From NCBI RefSeq assembly GCF_032930845.1, contig NZ_CP136758.1, positions 1,689,001-1,753,000 on the forward strand: a stretch of DNA of 64,000 nt, written 5' to 3'. The DNA comes from Parvularcula sp. LCG005 (lineage in GTDB: Bacteria > Pseudomonadota > Alphaproteobacteria > Caulobacterales > Parvularculaceae). A program made the translations under genes and the position numbers. Positions 1-9,008 of this stretch are shown here, one piece after another; within the stretch, counting starts at the first letter, position 1, and each line of letters begins with the position of its first letter. The notes below the pieces were generated by a model. The model was not told the DNA's origin. It worked only from the letters and a program-made list of their open reading frames with translations, and made no database searches.

Positions 1-1
1 A

Positions 2-1585
2 ACGGCCATCGGCCGGTCCGGCTGTATCTCCATCGACGACTGCCTGCGCTCCCCCGCCAACCCGTATCGGGACCTAGAGGATGAGACCCTCTGGCTCGGT
101 GACTGTACCGACATGGTCTATGTCCTGCGCGGCTATTATGCCTGGAAGAATGGCCTGCCCTTCTCGTTCCAGGATGGGGTGATGGCGCGCCAGGCGAAGG
201 AACGGGGCGGCGATATCCGCTACACCTCCGGCGGTAACAAGGTCACGAGCCGCTATGATGTCACCCATCCGTCAGGCCGCCCGGCAAGAAATGCGCCGGA
301 CCTTCTGACCGGTCTTTTCAACATTGTATCGACGGCCATGCTGCGCACCGATCCGCGGGATGATGATGCGCTCTTCAGCGACTTTTACCCGGTGACGATC
401 AGTCGTGACGGGGTGCGCCCGGGTGTCGTGGCCTATGACATCTATGGGCATGTCAGCATCGTCTATGATGTTCTGCCCGACGGCCGTATCCTGATGATTT
501 CATCGCACCCGGATTACACCGTCTCCCGCGATACCTACGGCGCCAACATTCTGCGCACCGGCCCGGAACTGGGCGGCGGTCTGAAGGCCTGGCGGCCCGT
601 GACTCTGGTCGGCGCCAAGAAGACCGAGCGCGGCACCTATATCGGTGGGCGGATCGTCGGCGCCAAGAATAGTGAGCTGCCACAATTCTCCCTCGCCCAG
701 TATTTTGGCACCCATCCCGACAGCAGCGGCGACTGGGACAAGGGTCGGTTCATTATCGATGGCCGGACTCTGCCCTATTATGATTTCGTGCGCGCCGCCC
801 TGCGCAAGCCCGGCGTTCCGTTTGATCCGCTGGAGGACATGGCCACTGCCACCAATGCGCTTTGCTCCGGCTTCCGCGCACGCAAGACCGCGGTGAAGAT
901 GGCGATCTATGCCGGCATCCCTAATCAGCCAGCGCCCGAAAAACTGCCGCCCAACATCTACGGCACCTATGGCGACTGGGAACGCTATGCTTCTCCGTCA
1001 CGGGATGCTCGCCTGAAAACCGAGGCGGTCGAATTGCGCGAGATGGTCGCCGACCTGATCGACCGCGCGGCGAGTGGCGATGAGTCCGTTGCCTATGTCA
1101 GCGAGGACCTGGCCGCGGCACTGCTCGATGTTTACGACCGCCACGCCGAGGCCTGCAAAATCACCTATGAGCGCAGTGACGGAAGCAGGGTTCGCATGAC
1201 CCTGCACCATGTCATGGATCGACTTTTCGACCTGTCCTTTGACCCTTTCCAGTGCGCGGAACGCCGCTGGGGCGCCAAGGGGGCGGAACTGTCGACCTGC
1301 ACAGATACGCCGGACAAAACCCGCTGGTACGAGGCGCAGCGCTGGCTGCGTAATGATCCTGGTCGGACCTATGATCTGCGCACCGATTTCCGTGCCGAAC
1401 AGCTGCGGGACCCCGCCCGGGCCAGACCGCAGGAAGGTGGTCTGGGGCTGAGTTCCCCGCCCGACGTTGATGTGCTCGGCTATCTGACGGCGCGAGCCGG
1501 CGCGCACGCCCTCGCCGGGCCTGACCTTCCTGTCAAAATCATCAGGGGTTCAGACGCCGTGAACGCGGGCGGCGGCAGCAAATAG
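2..1585 (+). CDS. conserved protein of unknown function, 5' end outside the window
   Basis: The frame is open from base 2, so the start lies upstream; 527 residues are visible. I do not recognise the family with confidence. A conserved-looking segment with GDCTDMVYVLR (Cys about visible residue 35) is followed by YGHVSIVYDV (His about 150). A Cys-then-His spacing of this sort occurs in papain-like folds such as NlpC/P60 or transglutaminases, but that is only a guess. The C-terminal part is rich in charged residues. No membrane segment is visible. It ends TAG and is followed after 82 bases by a small membrane protein gene on the same strand. Confidence 0.75.
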   Translation, partial: TAIGRSGCISIDDCLRSPANPYRDLEDETLWLGDCTDMVYVLRGYYAWKNGLPFSFQDGVMARQAKERGGDIRYTSGGNKVTSRYDVTHPSGRPARNAPDLLTGLFNIVSTAMLRTDPRDDDALFSDFYPVTISRDGVRPGVVAYDIYGHVSIVYDVLPDGRILMISSHPDYTVSRDTYGANILRTGPELGGGLKAWRPVTLVGAKKTERGTYIGGRIVGAKNSELPQFSLAQYFGTHPDSSGDWDKGRFIIDGRTLPYYDFVRAALRKPGVPFDPLEDMATATNALCSGFRARKTAVKMAIYAGIPNQPAPEKLPPNIYGTYGDWERYASPSRDARLKTEAVELREMVADLIDRAASGDESVAYVSEDLAAALLDVYDRHAEACKITYERSDGSRVRMTLHHVMDRLFDLSFDPFQCAERRWGAKGAELSTCTDTPDKTRWYEAQRWLRNDPGRTYDLRTDFRAEQLRDPARARPQEGGLGLSSPPDVDVLGYLTARAGAHALAGPDLPVKIIRGSDAVNAGGGSK

Positions 1586-1667
1586 CACGGCCGCCGCGCC
1601 TAACTGCCGCGCCCGCATTCCACTGGGGGGCGACCCGGCCTAGATAAGGATCAGAAAGTGAGGTCCG

Positions 1668-1877
1668 ATGGCTGGTGTATTCCTGTATTTCCTGATTCCC
1701 GTGGCACTGCTGGCGACCGCAATCATCCTCGGCGTCGGCATTTATTCCCTTGCCAAGGGCGGCGACTTTGCCAAAGCCAACTCAAACAAACTCATGCGGA
1801 TGCGCGTCACCGCTCAGGCGATTGCGATTGTGATCCTGATGCTGTTCGTGGTCATCCTCAAAAACAGTGGGAATTAG
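1668..1877 (+). CDS. twin-transmembrane small protein, HIG1 domain
   Basis: A 69-residue protein with two hydrophobic helices (about 4-26 and 46-64) joined by a basic loop containing YSLAKGGDF and NKLMRMRV. This matches the HIG1 (hypoxia-induced protein) N-terminal family, whose members associate with cytochrome oxidase or respiratory supercomplexes; the role in this organism is inferred. It sits directly before the cobalamin adenosyltransferase and etfBA, an order I associate with alphaproteobacteria. Its TAG stop is followed by one codon and then the TTG start of the next gene in the same frame. Confidence 0.85.
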   Translation: MAGVFLYFLIPVALLATAIILGVGIYSLAKGGDFAKANSNKLMRMRVTAQAIAIVILMLFVVILKNSGN

Positions 1878-1880
1878 GCC

Positions 1881-2465
1881 TTGGTCACTCTGAACAAGAT
1901 TTATACGCGCACCGGCGACAAGGGCACGACCGGGGTCGTGACCGGCGAGCGGCTGTCCAAGACCCATCCGCGTATCGTCGCCATCGGCGAAGTGGATGAG
2001 CTGAACGCCGCTGTTGGCGTGGCGTTCGCTGCGGTTCAACATAACTCGGTCAAGGGAGCGCTCCTCGCCATTCAGAATGATCTCTTTGATGTGGGGGCTG
2101 ACCTTGCCACGCCCGCGACATTGAAAGGGGAACTCCGCCTCTCCGCCAATCGTATTCAGAAACTTGAGCAGGCGATTGACGAGCTGAACGAAGATCTGCC
2201 GGCGCTGCAGTCTTTCGTCCTGCCGTCAGGGCCCGGAGGCGCAGGCCTAATCCATCTCGCCCGCGCCATGGCGCGCCGTGCGGAACGCCAGGTGTGGTCG
2301 ATTGTTGAACTCGATGACGGCTCCTTCGTTAATCCCGATGTGCCGAGATATTTGAACCGATTGTCCGACTATCTGTTTGTCGCAGCGCGCACTGTAAGCC
2401 GTGAAGCGGGTGGCGAAGTCCTATGGGTCCCCGGCGGCGGTGACGAACCGCAAGCCCAGCATTGA
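1881..2465 (+). CDS. PduO-type cob(I)yrinic acid a,c-diamide adenosyltransferase
   Basis: A 194-residue protein opening with NKIYTRTGDKGTTG, the ATP-binding signature of PduO-type corrinoid adenosyltransferases, which transfer the 5'-deoxyadenosyl group of ATP to cob(I)alamin. A second conserved block, LPSGPGGAGLIHLARAMARR, holds the usual R-x-x-R region near the active site. The start is TTG: an in-frame TAG lies only one codon upstream and the ATP motif begins four residues in, so no other start fits. It forms a run with the HIG1 gene before and etfBA after it. No other B12 genes are in the window. Confidence 0.92.
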   Translation: MVTLNKIYTRTGDKGTTGVVTGERLSKTHPRIVAIGEVDELNAAVGVAFAAVQHNSVKGALLAIQNDLFDVGADLATPATLKGELRLSANRIQKLEQAIDELNEDLPALQSFVLPSGPGGAGLIHLARAMARRAERQVWSIVELDDGSFVNPDVPRYLNRLSDYLFVAARTVSREAGGEVLWVPGGGDEPQAQH

Positions 2466-2580
2466 CGCGACCCGCCCTGATCCGGCATGAACAGTGCTCA
2501 TTTTCGTGGCGACCTTGCTTGCAGGGTCGTCGCCAGACTTCTAGGTGTTCAGAGAAACACCGACTCACAGGGAGTGCCCC

Positions 2581-3330
2581 ATGAAGATCCTCGTCCCCGT
2601 CAAGCGGGTGGTCGACTATAACGTCAAGGTTCGGGTGAAGCCGGACCAGACGGGTGTCGATCTTGCCAACGTCAAAATGTCCATGAACCCCTTTGACGAA
2701 ATCGCCGTCGAAGAGGCTGTTCGCCTGAAGGAAGCCGGTGCCGCTGATGACGTCCTCGTCGTCTCCATTGGCCCTGACAAGGCGCAGGACCAGATCCGTC
2801 AGGCGCTGGCCATGGGAGCTGATCGCGGCCTCCTCGTCACGACCGATGATGACCTCGACAGCCTGGCCGTGGCCAAAATCCTTCAGGCCATCTGTCAGGA
2901 AGAAAAACCTGATCTCGTTTTCCTGGGCAAACAGGCCATCGACGATGATCGTAGCCAGACCGGCCAGATGCTCGGCGCGCTTCTTGGCTGGGGTCAGGGG
3001 ACCTTCGCCTCGAAAGTCGAACATGATGGCGACAAGGTTCTTGTCACCCGTGAAATCGATGGCGGCCTGCAGACAGTGTCCCTCACCCTGCCCGCCATTG
3101 TGACGGCAGACCTGCGGCTGAACGAGCCGCGTTATGCGTCATTGCCCAACATCATGAAGGCCAAGAAGAAGCCGCTCGATAAGAAGGCGGCCGCCGATTA
3201 CGGCGTGGACCTGACGCCGAGGCTGAAGACCCTGAAAGTGACCGAGCCGCCGAAACGCGAGGCGGGCATCAAGGTCGAGAGTGTCGAGCAGCTGGTCGAC
3301 AAACTGAAAAACGAAGCGGGAGTCCTGTAA
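2581..3330 (+). CDS. etfB: electron transfer flavoprotein subunit beta
   Basis: A 249-residue EtfB opening with [19 protein letters not shown] and carrying the adenine-nucleotide-binding core ([20 protein letters not shown]) and the conserved [20 protein letters not shown] segment. With EtfA it carries electrons from acyl-CoA and related dehydrogenases to ETF-ubiquinone oxidoreductase. The ATG at 2581 was chosen over one 36 bases upstream because it has an AGGGAG-like ribosome site and the family's usual N-terminus. etfA follows after three bases. Confidence 0.96.
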   Translation: MKILVPVKRVVDYNVKVRVKPDQTGVDLANVKMSMNPFDEIAVEEAVRLKEAGAADDVLVVSIGPDKAQDQIRQALAMGADRGLLVTTDDDLDSLAVAKILQAICQEEKPDLVFLGKQAIDDDRSQTGQMLGALLGWGQGTFASKVEHDGDKVLVTREIDGGLQTVSLTLPAIVTADLRLNEPRYASLPNIMKAKKKPLDKKAAADYGVDLTPRLKTLKVTEPPKREAGIKVESVEQLVDKLKNEAGVL

Positions 3331-3333
3331 GCC

Positions 3334-4263
3334 ATGGCCATTCTTGTTATTGCCGATCACGACAATGCCGCGCTTTCCGATGCGACGGGCAAGACGGTGA
3401 CAGCCGCCGCGAAAATGGGCGGTGACATCGACGTTCTCGTCGCGGGCACCAATGCCGGTGACGTTGCCAATGCTGCTGCAAAAATCAGCGGTGTCCGGAA
3501 GGTCCTGCACGCGGACGACGCGGTCTATGAAAAGCAGCTCGCCGAACCCATGGCGGCACTGGCGGTTTCCCTCGCCGACAAATATGATGCCATCCTGACC
3601 CCGGCCGGCACCAATGGGCGCAACTATATGCCCCGTATTGCCGCCCTCCTCGACGTCATGCAGATCTCGGCGATCACTGGCGTGGAGAGCGCGGACACCT
3701 TCGTGCGTCCGATCTATGCGGGCAACGCACTCGCCACCGTCCAGTCCTCCGACAAGATCAAGATCGTCACGGTACAGCCAACCGCCTTCGAAGCCCCGTC
3801 CATGGATGGCAGTGCCTCTGTTGAATCGGTCAGCAAGGCTGATTTCCCGAACGTTTCGTCCTTCATCAATGAAGAACTGACCAAATCGGACCGTCCTGAG
3901 TTGCAGGGCGCGAAGATCGTCATCTCCGGCGGTCGTGCGCTGGGGTCGACCGAGAATTTCGAGAAGTACATCTATCCGCTGGCGGACAAGATGGGCGCTG
4001 CCGTTGGTGCATCCCGCGCCGCCGTCGACGCAGGGTACGTCCCGAATGACTATCAGGTCGGGCAGACCGGTAAGGTCGTGGCGCCTGAGCTCTATATCGC
4101 CGTGGGGATCTCCGGCGCGATCCAGCACCTTGCCGGCATGAAGGATTCCAAGGTGATTGTTGCGATCAACAAGGATGAAGAAGCGCCGATCTTCCAGGTC
4201 GCCGATTACGGCCTCGTCGCCGACCTGTTCGAGGTACTGCCCAAACTGCAGGAAGCCCTCTAG
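3334..4263 (+). CDS. etfA: electron transfer flavoprotein subunit alpha
   Basis: A 309-residue EtfA, normal length for the family. The C-terminal FAD domain is complete: [51 protein letters not shown], with split checks on the usual ligands all present, and a final [20 protein letters not shown]. It pairs with EtfB to form the soluble FAD- and AMP-containing electron carrier. Translation is probably coupled to etfB across a three-base gap. An intrinsic terminator begins 10 bases after the stop. Confidence 0.96.
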   Translation: MAILVIADHDNAALSDATGKTVTAAAKMGGDIDVLVAGTNAGDVANAAAKISGVRKVLHADDAVYEKQLAEPMAALAVSLADKYDAILTPAGTNGRNYMPRIAALLDVMQISAITGVESADTFVRPIYAGNALATVQSSDKIKIVTVQPTAFEAPSMDGSASVESVSKADFPNVSSFINEELTKSDRPELQGAKIVISGGRALGSTENFEKYIYPLADKMGAAVGASRAAVDAGYVPNDYQVGQTGKVVAPELYIAVGISGAIQHLAGMKDSKVIVAINKDEEAPIFQVADYGLVADLFEVLPKLQEAL

Positions 4264-4273
4264 AAACAGATCA

Positions 4274-4301
4274 GCCCGCTGAGCGATCAGCGGGCTTTTT
4301 T
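4274..4301 (+). terminator. intrinsic terminator after etfA
   Basis: A perfect 7-bp stem (GCCCGCT / AGCGGGC) with an 8-base loop is followed by six T on the plus strand. It ends the HIG1-PduO-etfBA unit. There is no T run on the minus-strand side. Confidence 0.85.
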
Positions 4302-4308
4302 CTTGCGC

Positions 4309-5004
4309 CTACATCATGCGCTGTTCGTCGTCGGTCGCCCAGCGCTTGGCGAGTAGTTCGTATTCCTTGTAGGCTGCGGGATTGGGGCGACTAAGTCGAT
4401 GCCCATTTACGTATTCACGTAGCAGGATCCAATGTCGAACATATGCAGTTCGCCACCACTGCTTGAGAATATACTCGTCATACGCTCCAGATTGCACTCC
4501 AACAGCCCACGCCTCGTAATAGTTCAGTAAACCTACGATGACGGCCCGATCATCGACGGAGAAATTGTTTCCATGGGACTCATTCTCTGTGATACTTGCC
4601 TCATTGAATGTCAGACCATCCTTTTCGAGACGGTCATGCAATTGTCCGAACGCTCTGAATAATTCAACAAGCCGGGTGTCGCGCGTTTGAGAATTTACCT
4701 CCATCATAGCCGCGCTTTTAGGAATCATTTTTGCCTGGTGTCGAAGTCCAATGGCAAATGTCACGCAGATTGCGATCGCCGAGGCGAAAGTAGCGTAGGC
4801 TGTCAACGCCAAAACCGTTGATTGGTCAAAGACGGCGGTCGAGCACTGTCTGAGAGTTTGCGAGGTTGGCAATACCTCACACAACAAAATCGCCGCACTT
4901 AAAAAAATTGGCAGCAAGACAAGACAAACAGAAATGAGCGCGGACAGCACGCCAAACGGTATAATCCAGGCTGCTGAACGAAATTTTTTGATCCCACCAA
5001 ACAC
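4309..5004 (-). CDS. membrane protein, DUF4760-like
   Basis: A roughly 231-residue protein with two hydrophobic helices near the N-terminus (about 12-42 and 65-85 from the chosen start) and a soluble helical C-terminal part containing LLNYYEAWAVGVQSGAYDEYILKQWW, split here across a region typical of DUF4760 proteins. The function is unknown. GTG at 5004 has GAGG eight bases upstream; a TTG at 5022 would lie in the T tract of the preceding terminator. The gene looks richer in A+T than its neighbours and stands alone between two terminators, which suggests an acquired gene. Confidence 0.7.
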   Translation of the reverse strand: MFGGIKKFRSAAWIIPFGVLSALISVCLVLLPIFLSAAILLCEVLPTSQTLRQCSTAVFDQSTVLALTAYATFASAIAICVTFAIGLRHQAKMIPKSAAMMEVNSQTRDTRLVELFRAFGQLHDRLEKDGLTFNEASITENESHGNNFSVDDRAVIVGLLNYYEAWAVGVQSGAYDEYILKQWWRTAYVRHWILLREYVNGHRLSRPNPAAYKEYELLAKRWATDDEQRMM

Positions 5005-5020
5005 AAAGTCATCCTCAAAC

Positions 5021-5054
5021 AAAAAAAAGCCGCGCTCAAATGAAGCGCGGCTTT
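5021..5054 (-). terminator. intrinsic terminator after the SapC gene
   Basis: On the minus strand an 11-bp stem (AAAGCCGCGCT / AGCGCGGCTTT, loop of 7) is followed by a run of eight T. It sits 27 bases beyond the SapC stop and its T tract abuts the start of the DUF4760-like gene. Confidence 0.88.
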
Positions 5055-5080
5055 CGTTCCAAATTCAGCGTGAACGGATA

Positions 5081-5890
5081 TTATGAAACCGTCCGTTGCT
5101 TCAGGACAGCATCGCCCTGCAGATTGTGACGGCGCGCGCGGCGCTCCATCAGTACGCGCCAGTTCCCCATGGACAGCATCTGTGCATAGATCAGTGGCAG
5201 GATGTTCGACTTGCGAAGACCCAGGAACTCATTGTCCGACAGTTCCTGCAGGCGCTTTTCTTCCACGGCGAAATACTTCGCGAATGGCATCGGCGTTGCG
5301 CTGCCTTCTGGGGTGAACTGCGCAATCTGCTCAGACAGCAACTTGTACTTGGGCAGTTCTTTCGCAAGCTGCATGGTCAGAACACGGTCGCGCTCATAGT
5401 TCTGGCAATATTCCATGGTCTGCTTCATCTCGGCCGAAGGCTCACCGTCGGTGAAGAAAGGCAGCTCACCGCCCTCTTTCATGCCTTCATAGCCTTCGTC
5501 GACAATCATCGCCATGCGCTGGTTGTCGCCTACGGAATCCCGGTCATTGGCGAGAGCAAACGGATAGCGGCGCAGATAGCCCGGGATGTAGGTGTTGACT
5601 TCCCAGTCGCCTTTTTCGTCAACGAAGAGGTTTTCCTCGTCGATGATACCGACCACGGCCAGCGGCAGCGGATTGGCTTCATCCGAGAAAATGATCGGGT
5701 AGTGACGACCAGCCGAAGCGATTTCGGACAGGGTCAGCGGGATCGCACGGACGTTCTCCGCATAGGCGAATGGGCGCTCTGGACGGCTGATGCCCATCGA
5801 ACCGTGGGTTTCCTTGTTGAGAAGCGCTGGCTTCTTGAAAAGGAACATCGACCCTTCGAGTTGTGGGGCGGCTGGAGGCGTTGAGCTCAT
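5081..5890 (-). CDS. SapC family protein
   Basis: A 269-residue protein matching the SapC family: the block FAYAENVRAIPLTLSEI, then HYPIIFSDEANPLPLAVVGI, ENLFVDEKGDWEVNTYIPGY and LRRYPFALA are characteristic. SapC was named from a Campylobacter surface-layer locus, but alphaproteobacterial members are mostly uncharacterised and often lie near TonB receptors or tryptophan halogenases; neither is adjacent here. No signal peptide is visible. ATG at 5890 is used; MFLFKK at residue 15 is a possible later start. A strong terminator follows. Confidence 0.88.
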   Translation of the reverse strand: MSSTPPAAPQLEGSMFLFKKPALLNKETHGSMGISRPERPFAYAENVRAIPLTLSEIASAGRHYPIIFSDEANPLPLAVVGIIDEENLFVDEKGDWEVNTYIPGYLRRYPFALANDRDSVGDNQRMAMIVDEGYEGMKEGGELPFFTDGEPSAEMKQTMEYCQNYERDRVLTMQLAKELPKYKLLSEQIAQFTPEGSATPMPFAKYFAVEEKRLQELSDNEFLGLRKSNILPLIYAQMLSMGNWRVLMERRARRHNLQGDAVLKQRTVS

Positions 5891-5952
5891 GGAACTGTCT
5901 TTTCCGAGTTAAATGAAACGTAGTCGAGGCCCTAGCAAATGACGCGCCAGCG

Positions 5953-6525
5953 TCAAACCCTGGACCCCTTGCTTCGCGCCAATCTGTCGGATTCGGCGCG
6001 TTCACGGGCGATGCGATACATGGTCTGCAGATGGCGTACATCGTCGGCCGCCCGGTGAATGTGCGGCGCCGTTTTCGATGCCTCTTCGACGAGCTTCTTC
6101 GGCTCGTCGGGCCAGATCGGCCGCAACAGGTCGCCGAGGTCATGCAGGCGATAGTTCGGCTTGATGCCCGCTGCGTCATAGAGCCTGAAGAGCCAGAAAC
6201 TGTCATAGTCGGGCGCATCGGAATAAACCATCGCATTGCCCAGAGCGGCATTCAGCACCAGCGCGGTTTCAAGCGGCGTCTTGCCGGAGGTGACAAGCTG
6301 TATCGGGCTGATTCCATGCAGGATCTCGGCCGTCTTCTCCCACGCTGTCATGCTCCATTTGTCCGCCGGTCGGATCAGGACGGATCGTGGATCGCCCGTG
6401 GCGAAAGACCAGCCAACCTCGATCGGCCAGGAATGGGGACCCAGTCCGGATGCTTCAACGTCGATAAAGGCCGTAATGCTAACGGTATCCTCTGCCGACT
6501 GCCCGGTGTCCGTCGGACCTTGCAT
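5953..6525 (-). CDS. DEDDh-type 3'-5' exonuclease-like protein
   Basis: A 190-residue RNase H-fold protein. Motif I is FIDVEASGLG (Asp-x-Glu, residues about 21-23), motif II lies around YSDAPDYDSFW, and motif III is HRAADDV (His and Asp spaced as in DEDDh enzymes). Such domains remove nucleotides from 3' ends of DNA or RNA, or serve as stand-alone trimming enzymes; the substrate cannot be told. GAGG lies five bases before the ATG at 6525. It is shorter than DnaQ and lacks its extra domains. Confidence 0.8.
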   Translation of the reverse strand: MQGPTDTGQSAEDTVSITAFIDVEASGLGPHSWPIEVGWSFATGDPRSVLIRPADKWSMTAWEKTAEILHGISPIQLVTSGKTPLETALVLNAALGNAMVYSDAPDYDSFWLFRLYDAAGIKPNYRLHDLGDLLRPIWPDEPKKLVEEASKTAPHIHRAADDVRHLQTMYRIARERAESDRLARSKGSRV

Positions 6526-6640
6526 AGAGCCTCTGTTATATTTTTATGGCTGTACTTTGCCGTTATGGCGTCTCCGGCCGGCATTTTGCTCACGCCGCCC
6601 TTCCGGCGCAACACCAAAACCGGTCTGCGGCTCAACTAAT

Positions 6641-6847
6641 CTAGGACGGGTCCGCCTCAGTGCGTCCCGGCACGCGCCAGATCCCCGATTGGGTGTCGGC
6701 TTCGAGATCAATGACGGGCGACTGTGCCTCATCACTATCCGTCATACGACGCCAATGCCGGGAGGCCCTGCGCTTCACGCGCTTGGCTACGGCGACGGCT
6801 CCCATGGTGATGGCAGCTGTCGCGAGCAGTGTGCTGATACCGTCCAT
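6641..6847 (-). CDS. small protein with N-terminal membrane helix, unknown function
   Basis: A 68-residue protein: one hydrophobic helix (about 4-20), then a basic stretch (KRVKRRASRHWRR) and an acidic tail ending in a GIWRVPG motif. The layout resembles small single-pass proteins seen in Caulobacter-type bacteria, but I cannot assign a family. It lies 75 bases beyond the S49 peptidase gene on the same strand and may be cotranscribed with it. No clear ribosome-binding site is visible. Confidence 0.5.
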   Translation of the reverse strand: MDGISTLLATAAITMGAVAVAKRVKRRASRHWRRMTDSDEAQSPVIDLEADTQSGIWRVPGRTEADPS

Positions 6848-6922
6848 TGCGACAGCGTATCACAGGAAAGGCGGGCCGCCCATGGGGTTCCGGCACCGCC
6901 CTTCATGTTAGGTCGTGCCGAG

Positions 6923-7762
6923 TTACCGGCCGAACCGTGCCCAGGCGGCGTGATCATCCGCAGCGGTCATCATAGCCTGCGGATCAAGGAGCGGTCCCTT
7001 CAGCCCGAGAAGCTTGGATACGAGTGATTTCTTCTCGATCTCGATCCGGCGGATTTTCACATCCTTCCCGAAACGGGCCTGCAGCACTTCGCGCAGATCG
7101 CCGGTCCCGTCGATCAGTCCGAGCGCCTGCGCATCACCGGCGATCCAGAACTTGCCGTCGAAAAGTGTCTCTTCGCCGGGCGTCAGTTTCTCGCCACGGC
7201 GACGCTGCACCATGTCGATGAACAGCGTGTGCGATTTGCCGAGCAGCGTTTCGAGCCGGGCAACGTCTGCCGGATCTTCGGGCTGGAAGGGATCAAGCTG
7301 GGACTTGTTCTCCCCCGCCGTGTAGACACGGCGCTGGATCCCCAAGCGGTGCATGGCTTCCGTGAACCCGAAACCGCCGGCGATCACGCCGATGGACCCG
7401 ACGATGGCAAACGGGTCCGCGTAGACATCATCCCCTGCAATCGCGAGCATATAGCCGCCTGACGCGCCGACATCTTCGATATAGGTGATGACCGGGACCT
7501 TATGCTCAGCCGACAGCGACCGGATGCGGTCGTGGATCATGCGGGACTGAGCCGGTGACCCGCCTGGAGAATTGATCGAGATCACCACCGCCTGAACACC
7601 TGATGTGGTGAAGGCCGAGGTCAGCGGCTTCTGCACGCTGTCAAAGCTGATGGAGCGACCGGATCGGCCTTCTGGCGCGAGGACGCCCGTCAGGGGAACC
7701 ACGGCCACGGTGGGCTTGGAACCGCCCGTGAAGGGCAATTTGTGCCAGAGTTTTTTCAACAC
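6923..7762 (-). CDS. S49 family serine peptidase (SppA/SohB-like)
   Basis: A 279-residue S49 peptidase, the short form with a single protease domain. The nucleophile is Ser101 in GASGGYMLA and the general base Lys153 in AGENKSQLDPF; INSPGGSP (64-70) is the oxyanion-loop motif. Such enzymes degrade cleaved signal peptides or membrane-protein fragments. The usual N-terminal anchor is weak here, so membrane attachment is unclear. The start is GTG at 7762 with AAAGGA about nine bases upstream. It is divergent from the polyprenyl synthase gene over a roughly 220-base gap. Confidence 0.92.
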   Translation of the reverse strand: MLKKLWHKLPFTGGSKPTVAVVPLTGVLAPEGRSGRSISFDSVQKPLTSAFTTSGVQAVVISINSPGGSPAQSRMIHDRIRSLSAEHKVPVITYIEDVGASGGYMLAIAGDDVYADPFAIVGSIGVIAGGFGFTEAMHRLGIQRRVYTAGENKSQLDPFQPEDPADVARLETLLGKSHTLFIDMVQRRRGEKLTPGEETLFDGKFWIAGDAQALGLIDGTGDLREVLQARFGKDVKIRRIEIEKKSLVSKLLGLKGPLLDPQAMMTAADDHAAWARFGR

Positions 7763-7988
7763 TCGAAAATCCTTTCAAAGACAATGAAATTGGCGGCGAA
7801 GTCATGGACGCGGCGGCAAAACTGTGGCTTCACCATCGCGACATTGAATTGTGGGACCTAGGGCGGCAGATAGTGGTGTTCAACCAATGGCGCCCCAGAT
7901 GCCGTTGAGCATCTTGCCACACTCGGCAATATAACCGCCTTGTCCTACATGAGTTGGGTAAAGGGACGCGATGAAAGGATTACGGGAC

Positions 7989-9008
7989 ATGGCCGTTGCA
8001 GCCGAAGTACAGGCACCGCCACGCTTTTCCGCTGTCGCCACCGAGCTGAAAGACAAGCTGTCGGGTGAGTTGACCAAGGTCAATGATGTCATTCTCGACA
8101 ATCTGTCTTCCTCCGTTCCGCTGATCCCTCAAGTTGCCAAGCATCTGATCGCGGCCGGCGGTAAACGCCTGCGCCCTCTCCTCACCCTCGCCGCAGCCGA
8201 TCTTGCCGGATCATCAGCGCAGGCACCCAAGCTTCTGGCAGCAGCGGTTGAGCTGATTCATGCCGCCACCCTGCTGCATGATGACGTGGTCGACGACAGC
8301 GCCCTGCGCCGTGGCCTGAAGACGGCGAATGTGGTCTTCGGCAACAAGGAATCGATCCTCGTTGGCGACTTCCTTTTCGCCCGGGCCTTTGAGCTGATGG
8401 TGAAGACGGACTCCCTGAGGGCCCTCGATATTCTCAGTCGTGCCGCGTGCACGATTTCCGAAGGCGAAGTGCTGCAGCTGGAAACCCAGTCCAATGTAAC
8501 GACCCAGCGCGATACGTATATTCGGGTGGTGTCGGCCAAGACCGCTGCCCTGTTTGCCGCCGCCACCCATGCAGGCGCCGTGGTCGCGAACGCCGATGCC
8601 ACTGCCGAGAAGGCCCTGGCAGATTACGGGCTGAATTTCGGGATCGCCTATCAGCTCGTGGACGATGCACTCGACTATGCAGGTGAAGCGGGATCGCTGG
8701 GCAAGACAGCCGGCGATGACTTCCGCGAAGGCAAGATGACCCTGCCCGTCATTCTGGCCATCGAGATGGCACGCAATGACGATGAACGTGCCTTCTGGGA
8801 GCGGACATTAGGCCAGGGTCAACAGCGCGATGGCGATTTTGAGCGGGCCTGCCAATTGATCGGCCGCGACGATCTGATCACACGCAGTCTTGAAGAAGCG
8901 CAGGCCTATGCCGAGAAGGCTGCTACGGCCTTGTCCGTGTTGCCGCCCTCACCGCTGCGCCAGACTCTCGAAGACCTCACGATCAGTTCGGTGATCCGCC
9001 GCTCCTGA
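7989..9008 (+). CDS. ispB: long-chain polyprenyl diphosphate synthase
   Basis: About 339 residues with both aspartate-rich Mg-binding motifs: LLHDDVVDD and QLVDDALDY, plus GGKRLRP near the N-terminus. It condenses isopentenyl units into the octa- or decaprenyl side chain of ubiquinone; the product length cannot be read from sequence. ATG at 7989 has AAGGA nine bases upstream; ATG at 7971, preceded by AAGGGA, is nearly as good. Its last 26 bases overlap the end of the opposite-strand WecA/MraY-like gene. Confidence 0.92.
   Translation: MAVAAEVQAPPRFSAVATELKDKLSGELTKVNDVILDNLSSSVPLIPQVAKHLIAAGGKRLRPLLTLAAADLAGSSAQAPKLLAAAVELIHAATLLHDDVVDDSALRRGLKTANVVFGNKESILVGDFLFARAFELMVKTDSLRALDILSRAACTISEGEVLQLETQSNVTTQRDTYIRVVSAKTAALFAAATHAGAVVANADATAEKALADYGLNFGIAYQLVDDALDYAGEAGSLGKTAGDDFREGKMTLPVILAIEMARNDDERAFWERTLGQGQQRDGDFERACQLIGRDDLITRSLEEAQAYAEKAATALSVLPPSPLRQTLEDLTISSVIRRS

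Noticed and set aside
5096-5884. 262-codon plus-strand frame opposite the SapC gene
   Set aside because: It is a shadow of a well-matched SapC gene, has no family resemblance and no ribosome site.
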